Of a stretch of 64,000 nt of DNA, positions 25,146 through 37,911 are shown piece by piece. Position 1 is the first letter of the stretch. Every line of letters starts with the position of its first letter. The notes below the pieces were generated by a model. The model did no database searches and was not told the DNA's origin. It saw only the letters and a program-made list of their open reading frames with translations. Source of the stretch: Harmothoe impar (Eukaryota > Annelida > Polychaeta > Phyllodocida > Polynoidae); NCBI GenBank assembly GCA_947462335.1, contig OX381707.1:38367618-38431617 (forward strand), written 5' to 3'. A program made the position numbers and the translations under genes.

Positions 25146-25997
25146 ATCGTTCATTTTGTGATAGAAGCATGAGATTTGGTCCAGATATAGTTTGAAGTAT
25201 GCTTTATCATATCAGGATGGGAGGCCTTCGGAAATTTTATTTATTCAGGTTGATTTTGACGACCCAAATTAGGTCATATTTAGAAGGTGTAAATATGCAT
25301 ATGATATTTATAAAAGATAATTCCATACCAAATTGCATTATATTTATCATCAAAATATGGCCCCATACATGCAATAACAGGCCCATTTGCTTAATTTATA
25401 TAATGTGACCTAGTTTGACCTAATTTGACCTAGTTTACATATTGTCCAGTAAAAGCAGTGGTCAAAGTGAACAATGTTGTTGGAAAAAATATGTCAGTGG
25501 TTTTCCACTCTTTGATATGTCCTCTGTCAGGAAAAAATATGTTTGCCAGTCTGTGTCCCTGAAAAGTGTCTGAAATCAAACATGGCCGCTGTTAAACTAG
25601 GTCAAAGAGGAAAATCGTCATAACTATGGAACCAATCAAGGAAGAAACATGTTTAATAGCTCTATTAACATCAGCATTTCAAGATCTATCCATTGGCATT
25701 ACTTCTGAAGGTCAAGGTCACATACATTTGTTAGAAATTTAAAAAGGTTGCCATAGATGAGTAAAAAGTGATGAATTTTCATGTAAATTGAATATAACAA
25801 TATCAATCTGAACATAAAAGTAGGTCTATCATAACATTATCTCTTTTTTTATCTACACCACATAATTTAATCAGTATCATGTTGTAACTGAAATTCAAGA
25901 TGGCAGTTATCTATAATGAACTGAAGGTGAGGAAAAGCTGCAGCAGACAATCAGCTAGAGATATACAAACCGGTAGAAACTTAAATTGTTATGCCTA
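25146..25997. repeat. left arm of an 850-base inverted repeat pair
   Basis: This arm matches the reverse complement of 28398-29260 at roughly 95% by eye over its first 350 bases, and clearly throughout. The outer boundary is ATCGTTCATTTTGTGATAGA and the inner boundary lies near 'ggtagaaacttaaattgtta'. It contains three TGACCT sites at 25406, 25416 and 25426 with 10-base spacing. Both arms encode a similar 69-residue open frame, which is expected from copying and is not evidence of function. Confidence 0.88.
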
Positions 25998-28338
25998 AAT
26001 CTGTTTTGTCCATTCCCTATGTGTCAGCAACAAGTAAAAATCATTGATTGGAGTAGTTGTCAGTGCTATTTGTAACAACATAAATTGATTACAAGAACAG
26101 TGAGGAAGTAGGTGATCACTCTAGAAGCATTCAGACAATGGTAAATTGAATTGAGAAACTGTGCTTATATTCTAGAAGAGAAAGGTATCAAGCTCTCACT
26201 TACTGCCTTCTAAATATATTCGGTCAATTTACCATGTAGGAAGATTCAAGCTAGTGAATAATTCCCTGGTGCATCTGTGCCACTTCAATCCAGGATGACA
26301 TTTGATATAACATTGTAGTGATCCCAATACTTGGGTTGGTAGGCTAGGACTAGGGACTGTCGGGGAACCGTCCAAGTATCTGACTATTAGGGAACTGTAA
26401 GGATTGTATGACTTGCAGCTACCTCCCAAGGAACAACACAAGTGGTTGTACAGTTGTAAATAGCCTTCTTTATTCAGGATATAAAGATATATGAAGCACG
26501 GTCATGGCTACACTCAGTGTACCTCTAGAGACATCACAGATGGTATGGCAGAACCTGGACCAGGTTGCTTCTACCCAATGGGTGGATGGTTTATCTGGGG
26601 AGCAGAGTCCAGTCGAAGGTTCTGTCAGTGGAGTCTTCAGTAGCAGCTACCTAGGAAGTCTCAGTGAGTCTCCTCGTAGGTGGAGCTCCCAGTGAAGAAA
26701 CTGCGCAGTTCTAGTTGCAACCGTGCCGGGTAGGTAGCACTGGCCGGTCGAGTTTACCCAGGCCAGGTTAGTAACCAGGCAGTGCTGCAACCGGGTAATA
26801 CTAGCTGGGTCGGATCAGGACTGATCCGGTCAAGCTGGCACACCTCTAAGAGATATAGCATAATGATGCAGAATGGTACATCAGCCCACACTATACATGC
26901 CTGTTCAATAGACCCTCTCAGTATGCAAGTTGGCTCTTCCCATTTAACCATTTGAAGGATGAGAAAGTTCACACCTTAAAATCCTCCAGAGCACCATTTT
27001 CAAATATGAAATTCCTCCTGGATCTATGTGTCCCTGGAAGATAAATATCCTAAATATTCCTACACCTCAAAGCCCATAATACAACATTCATGTTTTAACC
27101 TTCCTGTTCCAATTCCTTGAACTCCTCCTCTTACCTGCTGAGTGGCTCTATGGACATATTTTACCAGCCATGTCATGCTCAACAATATCTTACTTCCCTA
27201 TGGAGCAGTTTTCTCTCCAAGTAATACATTTGTTTAATGAGCACACTACATTTCACTTGATATTATCAGAATATGCTAAATTTTCAGAGCTGTTGACATG
27301 TCCAGACTATAAAAGCTTTACTGCACAGGGTGCAGCTTAATCCACTAACCAGTGTCAGTGATCAACTGGTGGTTGTATGCAAAACTAAACATGGAGGACT
27401 TCATTGTTCATTGCATGTGAGAAAATACAGAAAATCGGGAAATTGTAGAAGATATTGTTTGTCTCAAATGTAAATCCATGCAAGCTGACATGGGTCATTG
27501 AAGTATCAGGAGTTTCACAACAGGTATCTAAACAATAATCAAGTCAATGTGCTAATATTACCATTTACAGTATCTTAGGGCAGTGAATGTCTCGAATGCA
27601 GCATGTGTTTATAGAAAGTACTGCTCCAGGGCAGTATCACAAACACTCTTTCCAGCCACCTCCCTGTTGGTTTGAAGTGTTCAGAGTAGGCCTACTGCCC
27701 TCTAATGGGCCAGAATCAGCTGCAATGACTCATGGGTTGATAATCAACAAATGAAGAGAAGTGTTGCTCATCACACATGTTCTCAAGTTGTAAATACCCA
27801 AGATACAGGTATTTCCTTGCACATCATACCATTAAAATATCTCATGTTCGGGGGAAATGAGTATGGGCAGTACTCTGGACAATATCAGGTAATACCAGTA
27901 TTGCCCTTCTCAGAGTGCATCGATGCACTATCAGTATATCAAAGTGCATCAATATACCAGCTGTCTGGAAAATGGAACCATAAGGCAGAACTGATCAGTG
28001 GCAACAGCAGGGTTTAGTGTACATGGTTTGGGGTCAGAGCAAGGCTTTCTTAACCACTTAACCATGCTAAGTCTGACCCTCTGCTTAAGGTTTGCTGCTG
28101 TGTGAAAAGGTATAACCATTGCTGTGTAACACAACCAATGTTCCAAGAAACTGGTCCCAAACTGGTGTCTAAGGGGGGTAAGCTCTAGACTAATGTCTTT
28201 TATCAGTCGAAAGGTTTAGCTAACGACAGGGCATTTAGTGAAAAGAATTTGAGTCAGTCGTCAGGCCTATGCGTTTCTATTTAACTTACTTTTGTGCTTT
28301 GATACCTAAACCTATTTTAGGGGTTGCCAACATGGATT

Positions 28339-28389
28339 TCATCAGGGAGAAGCAAATGTCAAACTCATCAGGGAGAAGCAAATGTCAAA
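28339..28389. repeat. perfect 25-base direct repeat
   Basis: Two identical 25-base copies (28339-28363 and 28365-28389) separated by one base, containing CAGGGAGAAGCAAATGTC. They lie just inside the right arm of the large inverted repeat. Confidence 0.9.
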
Positions 28390-28397
28390 GCAACAAG

Positions 28398-29260
28398 GCT
28401 AATAACAATTTAAACTTCTACCGGTTTGTATATCTCCAGCTGATTCTCTGCTGCAGCTTTTCCTCACCTTCAGTTCCTTATAAATAACTACCATCTTGAA
28501 TGAATTTCAGTTACAACATGATACTGATTAAAGTATGTGGTGAAGATACTTGAGAAAATAAAGAGATAATGTTATGATTCACTTACTTTTATGTTCAGAT
28601 TGATATTGTTATATTCAATTTACATGAAAATTCATCACTTTTTACTCATCTATGGCAACCTTTTTAAATTTCTAGTAAATGTATGTGACCTTGACCTTCA
28701 GAAGTAATGCCAATGGATAGATCTTGAAATGCTGATGTTAATAGAGCTATTAAACATGTTTCTTCCTTGATTGGTTCCATAGTTATGACGATTTTCCTCT
28801 TTGACCTAGTTTAACAGTGGCCATGTTTGATTTCAGACACTTTTCAGGGACACAGACTGGCAAACATATTTTTTCCTGACAGAGGACATATCAAAGAGTG
28901 GAAAACCACTGACATATTTTTTCCAACAACATTGTTCACTTTGACCATTACTTTTACTGGACAATATGTAAACTAGGTCAAATTAGGTCAAACTAGGTCA
29001 CATTATATAAATTAAGCAAATGGGCCTGTTATTGCATGTATGGGGCCATATTTTGATGATAGATATAATGCAATTTTGTATGGAATTATCTTTTATAAAT
29101 ATCATGTGCATATTTACACCTTCTAAATTTGACCTAATTTGGGTCGTCAAAATCGACCTGAAAAAATAAAATTTCCAAAGGCCTCCCATCCTAATATGAA
29201 AAAGCATACTTTAAACTATATCTGGACCAAATCTCATGCTTCTATCACAAAATGAACGAT
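28398..29260. repeat. right arm of an 850-base inverted repeat pair
   Basis: This is the reverse-complement partner of 25146-25997, with a spacer of about 2.4 kb. AGGTCA occurs at 28975, 28985 and 28995 on the plus strand. No transposase-like frame is in the spacer, so the arms may be two inverted copies of a dispersed repeat or the long ends of a gutted element. Confidence 0.88.
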
Positions 29261-29604
29261 TGAATCTATATATGTCTCTACCAACGCATACCTTAGCATA
29301 TGTTTTTGCATGGAAAAGTACACGTTCATATAGTGACTATTGAAAGAGCGGGCCGGAAATATCTGTTTCCGGACCCCTGATACTAGCTGGACCAACCCAA
29401 AGTCTACCAATCTCGGATATGACCAACAATCGGAGATAAAAGCTACAGCTGAAGTTAATGGATCAGTTGCCAAATCAAAGCCTGATTGCAAATACCTCAA
29501 CCACATGCACCCTCCATGGTACCAAGCATTATAGAAGTGATTTATCAGTAGGAGGGGTGGGGAACCGCAGGTATACTATACACAGGTGTTATCATGACCC
29601 ACTA

Positions 29605-29700
29605 AGGGTGATTATTGTTTAACAACAGAAAGGGGGGTGGTGGAATATTGCACATATTTTTACACCCCCAGAGGATCTGGAATTGTGAAATAACCCCCCC
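29605..29700. mobile_element. truncated Harbinger-like element end
   Basis: TAAGGGTGATTATTGTTTAA and then CAACAG match the left end of the GGGAGTGATCATTTTTTAAC family (37912, 59981). No partner right end was found nearby. Confidence 0.55.
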
Positions 29701-30482
29701 CCCCCCCCAATAAAAAAAGTAGGGATCGAAATCCCCTCCCCCTATTTATAAAAACAATGAGCGCTCGCCAAAAGCATACACCACACGTGTCTAACCCCAT
29801 TTTTTGTGACCCATATACCCAAATAAAATGGGTCCACGGTACAGGTAGAGCAAGTAGCACATGATTATTGTAGGAGCAACCAGATCTGTTTTTGAGCAGG
29901 AGGGTTTGGAGAGCAGCCAACAAGCACGCCTCCTGCCCCCTCTGACTGGTAATAGTTACCCCCTGGGGAGTCTGCTTGAAAACTAATCAGACAAATCATC
30001 CTGCCCCTCTCTAACATCATCCCGCCTGTATACCTCGTCCACATCTGAGGCTTTGTTACCATCCCTTTCAATGCCGCATATGATCTTTACTTTGCCCGTT
30101 AATGTTTGTGGTATATGCCAGTTTGTCGTCATGATGCATAGATGAAGCCTTAGAGAGTAGTTCGCGGAGCTGCATGCATGCATCAGTCAGTTCAAGGCTA
30201 GAGCCGAAATTGGTCTGCTTCGGTCGTAATGAGGTATATCCCACTGCATCTTCTCTGGGGACCTCCAGTTGGCATGGTGTGTTCTTCACCTGTATACATG
30301 TGGGGCATTATCTATACTGATCTATAAACCATTATAAGTATCCCTCTTTCCTGTGAGCATCTGGAGCTTGGGAATATATAACCCACTTGATCCCTATCGG
30401 ATTTTACTTTTGCAGTCACTCATTAAATTGTGTTTAGCTACTTTTAGTTATACCTGGATATATATTGTTTCATGAAGCCTCA

Positions 30483-30688
30483 AGTTTGTCGTCATGATGC
30501 ACCAACGCAGCGCCAGTGAGTAACTCGCGGACACTACCTTCGGCACATGATGCCGACCACTTGGGAGTGTATCAATTCCACGTACGGTCCGCATGATTTA
30601 TGAATGCAGTACTGACTCGCCTGGGCTGCATTCATGCATCAGGACGACAAAAGCGCATAGTTCACCATGCTGCCCCAAAAGAGCTAAT
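30483..30688. mobile_element. palindromic CCCTTTAA element, copy 5 (end-eroded)
   Basis: The inner family blocks GTCGTCATGATGCACC, GTGAGTAACTCGC and GGGCTGCATTCATGCATC are present. The outer CCCTTTAA ends are largely mutated. A smaller fragment of the same family lies at about 30120-30190. Confidence 0.65.
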
Positions 30689-31408
30689 CATGATACAGTT
30701 CTAGTCTAGTGCACATCACGTGAGCGTTGTTTGGGTGTCCATAAATCGGTGATATAGGAATGTCACTGATGTATAGGTGAGCTATCAGTCCCATGATAGT
30801 GGTATCTAGAGTCTTATTTATTCCCTTATGCATTCGATTCTATCCTACAAAAACACACCTCTTTTCATATAAGAGGTTTTGACTAAGCAAACAATGTGAT
30901 TCCTATCTATAGATCTGTAGCGTATACCATACGTGCTGTTGAACACATGAGCCTTGAGATATTAGCTTTTTGAATCGTTATTATAGATAGTGAATGACTC
31001 TTTGTTCTATGTAAGACGGTTGTAAATCAAGGCCAATCATTATTTTGAACAGTTGTGATGCATACAAATAACGACAGTAATTGAATACACCAAGAGGACA
31101 TACTGCACTGGCTATTTACATGGTAACATACATGTACTAACACACTACAAATATGCAGATATACATTTTGTATAATATTTCTTTATGGATGAAACATGTA
31201 CGTGAATGTTTTAACATACCTACTTCAATACCTACTGATCGATATCAAATTTCCAACTCTATCAAATGGTGAAATAAATTACTCGATTCGATTTCCCTCG
31301 ACCTTACATCGACCTCTTCCCATCGGTGAGATCAATAAGACAAGGAGCTAACGATGAGACCCTCCTGCCTGCCCCCTCCCTTCCACATCCCCATAGCCCC
31401 TGTTCCAT

Positions 31409-33877
31409 TTGATTCAGGTAAAGTGGGACATCAGGCAAAGTGGGACAATTAACATTAAGGCCATTTTTAGAGGTTATTTTCCTTCCTGGGTGTAAAATTT
31501 TATTTTTTTCTTAGAAATATATGTTTGACCCCTCTTAACTGTACCTATTTCACCAAATTTAGAGGTAATTATACCTTCTAAATTTCAACATGATATGGGT
31601 GGTGAGTTTTTGCCGATATAAATTCGGAAGTACATAAAAAATAGTGCAATTATTTGTTAGTAGTGGTACTAAGAATGATAACATGATATTTCAAAATGTA
31701 TGGATATATTAGAAACATATATTGTTTCTTTACATCCTGATATTTTCTTATAAGTCAGATATTGAAACGAAGTACACTGAGACCTTAAATGCAAGTGTCC
31801 CACTTTAGCTGAAGGTGTTAGGTAAAGTGGGACAGGCAGATTCAGGTTAAGTGGGACACTATATTAATCCCCTTTCTCAGAGTAGCATTACCCAATATGC
31901 CTATATTTTGATTTATAATGAGAAGAAATATCATAGCATATATCATTAAAATATTTAGTTGTGTAAATGATACTAAATTATTAAGTATAACAGCCAGAAT
32001 AGGGCTTTGTTCATGCTCCAGATTGTGGTTTATCTAGTGACCTAACTCATGATCAATATTGAGATGAGCGAACCATTGGCTTCCATTAGCGAACCATTGA
32101 CTTCCATCATAATTTAGATAATTATTGTGAGATTACTTACCTTTAATGATTTTTAATCATACATTCTGATGTTGAATGGTAAAATATGTAGCAAATTCAT
32201 TTAGAATTGGTATTTGATATATATTGAGGCTAAAAGCATAGAAATCATTAACCAATACTACTTTCTTACAATTTATAGAAATTATTGCCATTTATAGTTA
32301 TTCATAGTGATTAATATGCCGCTGAAATGCTCCGGGATTACTACCTCATTAACAAAACATTTAATTTCAGATGCTTACAATTAAGAGTATGAGCTATATA
32401 ATTGTGCATAACATTATTTAGCACTTTGTAAAAATAATTTGAGGATAGAGATTCAGTTAAGGTTGATCGCTACTCTTAACTTTTCATCCATAGAATTTCC
32501 TAATTTTTTGCCTGATGGTAGTTTAGATCATTAAGAAATGGAAAATGGAAAAGAATAGGGGGGGTCCCGAGCTACTTTTTTTATTACAGATTTTTGAAAA
32601 AAGAAAGTATTTTATATTTTTGGCAAAAAATACCAAAAATTGGGAAATTTTCACAATTTTTTTTCTTAGTGAACCACTGCCGACATCAATGTTATATTTT
32701 ATATGAATAATCCTATATTGTGTCCTTAAATTGGAAAAATAAAATTACGGTCCAAAAACAACCCTTTTATGAAAAAAAAGTGGTGGTTTTAGGACAATTG
32801 ACTAAATTTGATGATAAATTTGTCAACAAAATCCTAAAAAATAGCAAAATTAATCCAGAGACTTTTTTTTTTACTTTCTCAAAAAATTGTTTAGATCATT
32901 TGCTAACATAAAAAAGTAATTTTGATAAGTGGTCCCGCGCATAATTTTAGGGTTTTGGGCCTTTAAAGTTAAAAAATAGGACGAAAACTGTCCAAATCTC
33001 ATATTCAAAGGCCCAAATAATGGGTTAAAGGCCAAGTATCAGGGTAAAAAATGTTTATATGTTATACCCTTGGTTGTTTGAAGCACAGTGATGAGATCTA
33101 TATCAATCTCGATAATGATTTATTGGTAATTAATTCCAATATTCTAATTTATGTTAAAAGTAGCAAATATCACTGGCTCCAAATATGTCAAATATTTAAA
33201 GTGCAACAAAATGCTCAATTCTGCTCGGAATTGTCCAAATTTTGAATATGACTCAGAGTGTATGTATCTGTATCCAGTCTTCCAATATTAGCTCATTCTG
33301 ACAGGTTTAAGCTATATGCGCAGAGAGCTGCGCAGTAGTCCATATTCAATGAGTAGCGATCAACCTTAAGTACAAATATGTTGTTGTGTGACATAATGCA
33401 GTGCAGCTAGCCCACAGTTAGGCCCGCATGCACAGTATTTTGGCAGTTTTACATTTAAACTCTATGTACTTGATTCATCCTGTACGGCCCCTACTTAAAT
33501 TTCCTTAATGTTTTTGATGTCGTGCATCAAAATATATATCTCTCCTTCAAAAATTGACATTTACCATTTTTGTCATATGGATTATAAAGCATGGGGGTCG
33601 ATTCTTATCAATTGTCCCACTTTACATGAAGCAAGTGTCCCACTTTACCAAAAATACAAGTAAAGTGGGACGCTTCAATTTTGAAATGGCATCTCTAAGA
33701 AATGAGCTATTTAGGCCACATTGGTTAAGGTATTTCATATGTTTTTTATATTTTGGTTTAAAGGAATAAATACTGAACCTATTTGATGTGTTTGACATTT
33801 TCTATGATTCGTACCAAATGTGTGAATGGTACATAAAGTCAGAGTATGGCTAAGGTGTCCCACTTTACCTGAATCAA
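31409..33877. mobile_element. 2.5 kb element with AAAGTGGGAC subterminal repeats
   Basis: The left end is GATTCAGGTAAAGTGGGACA (from 31411) and the right end is its exact reverse complement TGTCCCACTTTACCTGAATC (33856-33875), with matching flanking TT/AA. AAAGTGGGAC or a close variant occurs about nine times, clustered within 450 bases of the left end and 270 bases of the right end, in both orientations. No transposase frame was seen. The interior is AT-rich and interrupted by the TTAA-flanked element at 32461-33365. An end fragment of the same family sits at 58275-58418 upstream of DBNL. The superfamily is not recognised. Confidence 0.8.
32461..33365. mobile_element. 905-base nested element with TTAA target duplication
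   Basis: Both ends carry the exact 15-base inverted terminus GGTTGATCGCTACTC, flanked directly by TTAA at 32457-32460 and 33366-33369. TTAA duplication is typical of piggyBac- and Kolobok-type transposition; which one applies here is not decided. No open frame long enough for a transposase is present, so it is non-autonomous. It inserted inside the AAAGTGGGAC element and so is younger than that element. Confidence 0.85.
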
Positions 33878-34675
33878 CCCTACACTTTCAGGCCACCGTC
33901 TATTACCCAAGCATCGACCCCTACACGCTTCAGGGGGTGTTACGCCCTGTGGTCAGGGGGCCATGTTGAGCACTTGGCGACTACTCAATTCATCGGTGGA
34001 TGTTGTATTATCCCTGGTTTTGATATCACTATTATGTGAAATTGATTTACAAAATGTAAAACATATCTTGGTCTATTTTCTTAAGTTACTACATTGCCAC
34101 TATCAATGATATTTCCACTTGTTATATAGCAGTATAGCATATTTCCTATACCTGTTTTCCTTACATATTGACACAATTTTACACATTATACAATGTAACT
34201 TTTCAGTATCAAACCAAGCAATTTGTCATTTCCACGTGACTTATGTTCATCTGTTGTCTGTCAACCTTACTGGCGCTATTTTGTAGTGATTATTTTACCA
34301 AATAGAAATATTCAAAACTCGAATTCACTTATCATGGTTACCCCATTTTCCACGTGTTTTATACTGTAGCTTTAACCGAAGTGGGTAGTTCTTCTTCATA
34401 CTGGTCCCGGTGAAATATGGATTACGGATTGTCCTTTTGTAACCAGGGTCTTAACCGTCTATGGCTATTCTCCCTGTGGAGCCCCGTTGTCCTTGAATAT
34501 ACCGTACATGGGACATGTTAAGATAAGATGCAGTTATAGGCTAAAACTAAGGAGCTAAAGGTGACAATGGGAAAGAGATTTACCATGTCAGAGAGCCGCT
34601 GCACCCTCCCAGTAAGTCACCTCTCTGGTTACTGGTCCCTGACCATGACGTTATAGCGCCCAGACTGACCCTGAC

Positions 34676-34729
34676 ATGAGCTGCTCACATCTGCTCAGAA
34701 CTGAGCTGCTCTTGACCTGCTCATGACCC
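34676..34729. repeat. CTGCTC-rich short repeats
   Basis: GAGCTGCTC, CTGCTCAGA and CTGCTCATG units recur five times in about 54 bases, directly before a palindromic CCCTTTAA element. Confidence 0.5.
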
Positions 34730-34730
34730 A

Positions 34731-34935
34731 TTAACCCTTTCAGGGACGCATAGTGCTTAAATGTAGTATGCCCTTTATCGTCATGATGCATGAATGCAGC
34801 CAGTGCTGTGGATGCATCATGCCGACAGTCCGGGAGTGTATCAATCCCGTAGACTCCCCAGCCTGCCTGTATTCATGCATCATGGCGATAAAGAACATAC
34901 TGCATATTTAAACATTATGCCGCATTAAAGGGATA
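34731..34935. mobile_element. palindromic CCCTTTAA element, copy 6
   Basis: The left end is TTAACCCTTTCAGGGACGCA and the right end ATGCCGCATTAAAGGGATAA. The internal GTCATGATGCATGAATGCAG and TTCATGCATCATGGCGATAA blocks are inverted to each other. The central CGAGTAACTCG core is deleted. Confidence 0.75.
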
Positions 34936-37712
34936 ACCTGCCCCATGACCCTCGTACCTCACTGGGCAACGGCACAGTCTTCACGTCAACAAGTATGCCT
35001 TCAAAAGCCTACAGCACTGAACTAGCAGAAACAAGGAAATACTTTTTGCTAGGCGTTCAGAACAATCAATCAGGACTGAGCTTGGGATGTGTTAAGACAT
35101 TTCAACCATTTGCACTTGGTTTCTAAACCTGCCCTTTTTCATATCCCGCCACCACAATCAACCCCTTTCTATAGTATACTAGATCCATATACATATATAT
35201 GTGGCTTAATACATGGGATGTAGACAGGAAAACACAGTGAATATAATCCATGCCATTTATATGTCAATATTCAATATTCCGGCTTTTCTCTCTCCTCTCT
35301 CCTTATCTTGTCCCCTAAATCTCTCCTTTTGACTCTGGGGAATACCAATTAGTTAACTTTTAATTCCTCCCGAATTTAGCCCAGCCGATAAACAGCGATG
35401 TTAAAACGCCACAACAATAAGGCATAGATTTATATCCCATATATATAGCGCATTAACCCTGAGATGATGCAGGACTCAGCCATGTCTGCGTGGCTGTAGT
35501 TCCAGCTCCGCTCACTAGGGGGAAACAGTGTTCTGAAGGCTGGCAGATGGTCCAGAGGTCGACCTATCTTGTCAGGAATAGTCACAAAAAGTGGACAGGA
35601 AAGCCACTTGACTGGCACTCACGCAGCCCTGTTTGTTTGCAGATACTGTCCAGGATGGGCAGATATGGCATACAGCGTGAGCAGTTCCCTGCCCAGCATG
35701 GGAACAGTATTCAGCATACTAGTATTCCGCCTTATTACATGGGTGATTATGATACGGCCATCTCTATGTTAAGCCTAATGGGGGCATGACATGGCCTATA
35801 TTACCGTAAAAGTAATCAAGATGTAAATATTTTTATTTTCATGAAATTGTTATGATGTTTAAAAATACAAACCCACAAAGTCACATGTTATGTCAATCAT
35901 TCTACAAAGTGTCGTAGCAGGGTGATATTGAACCACGACTTTTGCTATAACACTATCTTAAAGTCATAGTACAATGTAACAGCGACTGTCTAAATCCCTT
36001 GTTTCCATTTACCGGCCGGTGATAAGATCCCTAATTAGTTACCGAGGGTTGTAAAGCCCGTTACACACTCACAGTGCAACAAGGTAGGAGTCAATGAGAG
36101 GGTGAAACTTTTTTCTTGGCCTACATACAGTTTAAAAAAACGTGTTATTTTGTCGACTGTTTAACCTCGTATACATGAGTGTGAGGGGTGGGGAGGAGGG
36201 GGTCATTCTCCTGCAGAGCTCCCCTGAGTATTGGGGTCAATGGCCAATAGGAGAGCGCGAGACACCTGCTCCAGGGTCCCACGTGAGGAGTACGTCTGGC
36301 AAGGGAGCAGCTCATTGTACATCCTATATACAACTCATTCAAACTGATCCAAACTGACACACACAGCCACTGTAAACCATGACTCGCAAGAAGACAATGT
36401 GATACACCTTTCTTACCTGTCTTATACTTACAATAGGCAGCTATATGCAGATCATTTGAGTGGTGGTTGGGTGAATCTCATGGTGAATCTCCAAAGTGAA
36501 TTTCCCAGATAAACAATTCCGATCAACTTAGCAATTTCTTGGCAGTGGCTTAGCTAGTCATTTCTTGGCAGTGTCCTGGAATGTCTTGGCAGTTTCCCTA
36601 CTCTATGTATACTGAACTGTACTCATGCCAGTGCCCTAAAACTCATCCCACTTTAGAGATACAGAATGGTTATAACTTTAATTTGATATAATAGGTTGTA
36701 GTTAACATTATGCAGTACATCTATACAGACCTGTTACGTTTTTAATTCATGAAGGCCAATTTCTTAATTAACGAGGACAATTCAGGGTTTATCTTCTGTT
36801 TGTCTATTCATTGCTCCCGAATCCCCCATATCCCAATGATATTTTCATAATGTGGCTTGTACAGTCACAAAGAGCACACTGTCACAAAATCTATAGGAGT
36901 TGTTTTGTTTTGGAACCATCCATCTGTACACACCTGGGGTACCTGTGAGTTTATAACATTGATAAATGTGCCACTTCCCATACCAACATTAAGTATGATG
37001 AATGGTCCACTTTGCTGACTTAGGCAGATATAGTGGTAGGTGTCTCTGGTGACAAGTGATCGCCCCAGAGATAAGAAGAGCACTTATGAAGTGGTTTCTG
37101 AGTTCAATGCCCTGAGTAAGAAAAAATACACTCTGTGTTGTGGGTGGAGTTGCCAAGCTGTGTATGACAATAGTATATCTAGGTCAGTGATCACTAACAA
37201 GTACCTGTGTATAGTAATTCGGTTTCCATCCTATGTTTAATAAGCCATACAACTATCCGATACTTTACATTGATGTATGTTTGTTACTATATCATTATAT
37301 ACCGAGAGACATCCTTTTAGCAAGATAATCCCTACATGAATTGATCCCTCTTTCTGTCTACTTATTTATCAAATCCAACATAGTATTTTTAGATGCAGTT
37401 ATGCTTGTGCTAATTCTACCAGTTAATCTGTAATTGATGGTTGCCCGTCCCGTGATAAGTGCTTCAGCCACAATTTCCGTTTCTGATTGCAGATCTAATC
37501 TACTTCCGGTGCTATTTTGAGACATAACTCTGCTTCACAGGGTACTGCCTAGATTCCGTTAACATGGCTTATTTCTAGGCCATCCAGGTAGCAAGGAACT
37601 ATGATCCAACGCAATTTAAGGTTATTTCAATACTAATTCATTAAATTAATATGCATAACAGTCATTTGGGGTTGTATCATACATAGACCGTGTGCAAATT
37701 GTCTTCATCATA

Positions 37713-37795
37713 TTAACCCTTTAAAGGGCGCCTAGTGTTTCATGACGCAAAAAGGTATTGCATTACAGCACTATAGTGCGGCCCTTAAATGGTAA
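37713..37795. mobile_element. palindromic CCCTTTAA element, copy 7 (internally deleted)
   Basis: Only the two ends remain: TTAACCCTTTAAAGGGCGCC on the left and AGTGCGGCCCTTAAATGGTA on the right, joined by about 40 bases. This fits an internal deletion of a roughly 200-base copy. Confidence 0.7.
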
Positions 37796-37911
37796 GGGAT
37801 GGGACATATAACAGAAACTTTTGCTTTACATATACTGACTACCGGTACTTGTATGCAAACTATACACTGTCATTGAGTAACTCCCTTGGCTCATGCTGTC
37901 CTAGATTCTAA

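Noticed and set aside
25199..25408. 69-residue frame conserved in both arms of the inverted repeat (also 28998-29207)
   Set aside because: The similarity is explained by the arms being copies. Differences between the copies do not favour silent positions by eye, and no domain is recognised.
35430..35789. Opposed frames of 62 and 99 codons in a GC-richer patch
   Set aside because: No recognisable domain, no convincing donor or acceptor pair, and no match to the RHOBTB reading phase.
36180..36360. Promoter-like patch with CCAAT (ggccaatagg), CACGTG and TATATA
   Set aside because: Spacing between the CCAAT and TATA-like words is too long for a standard core promoter and no exon follows on either strand.
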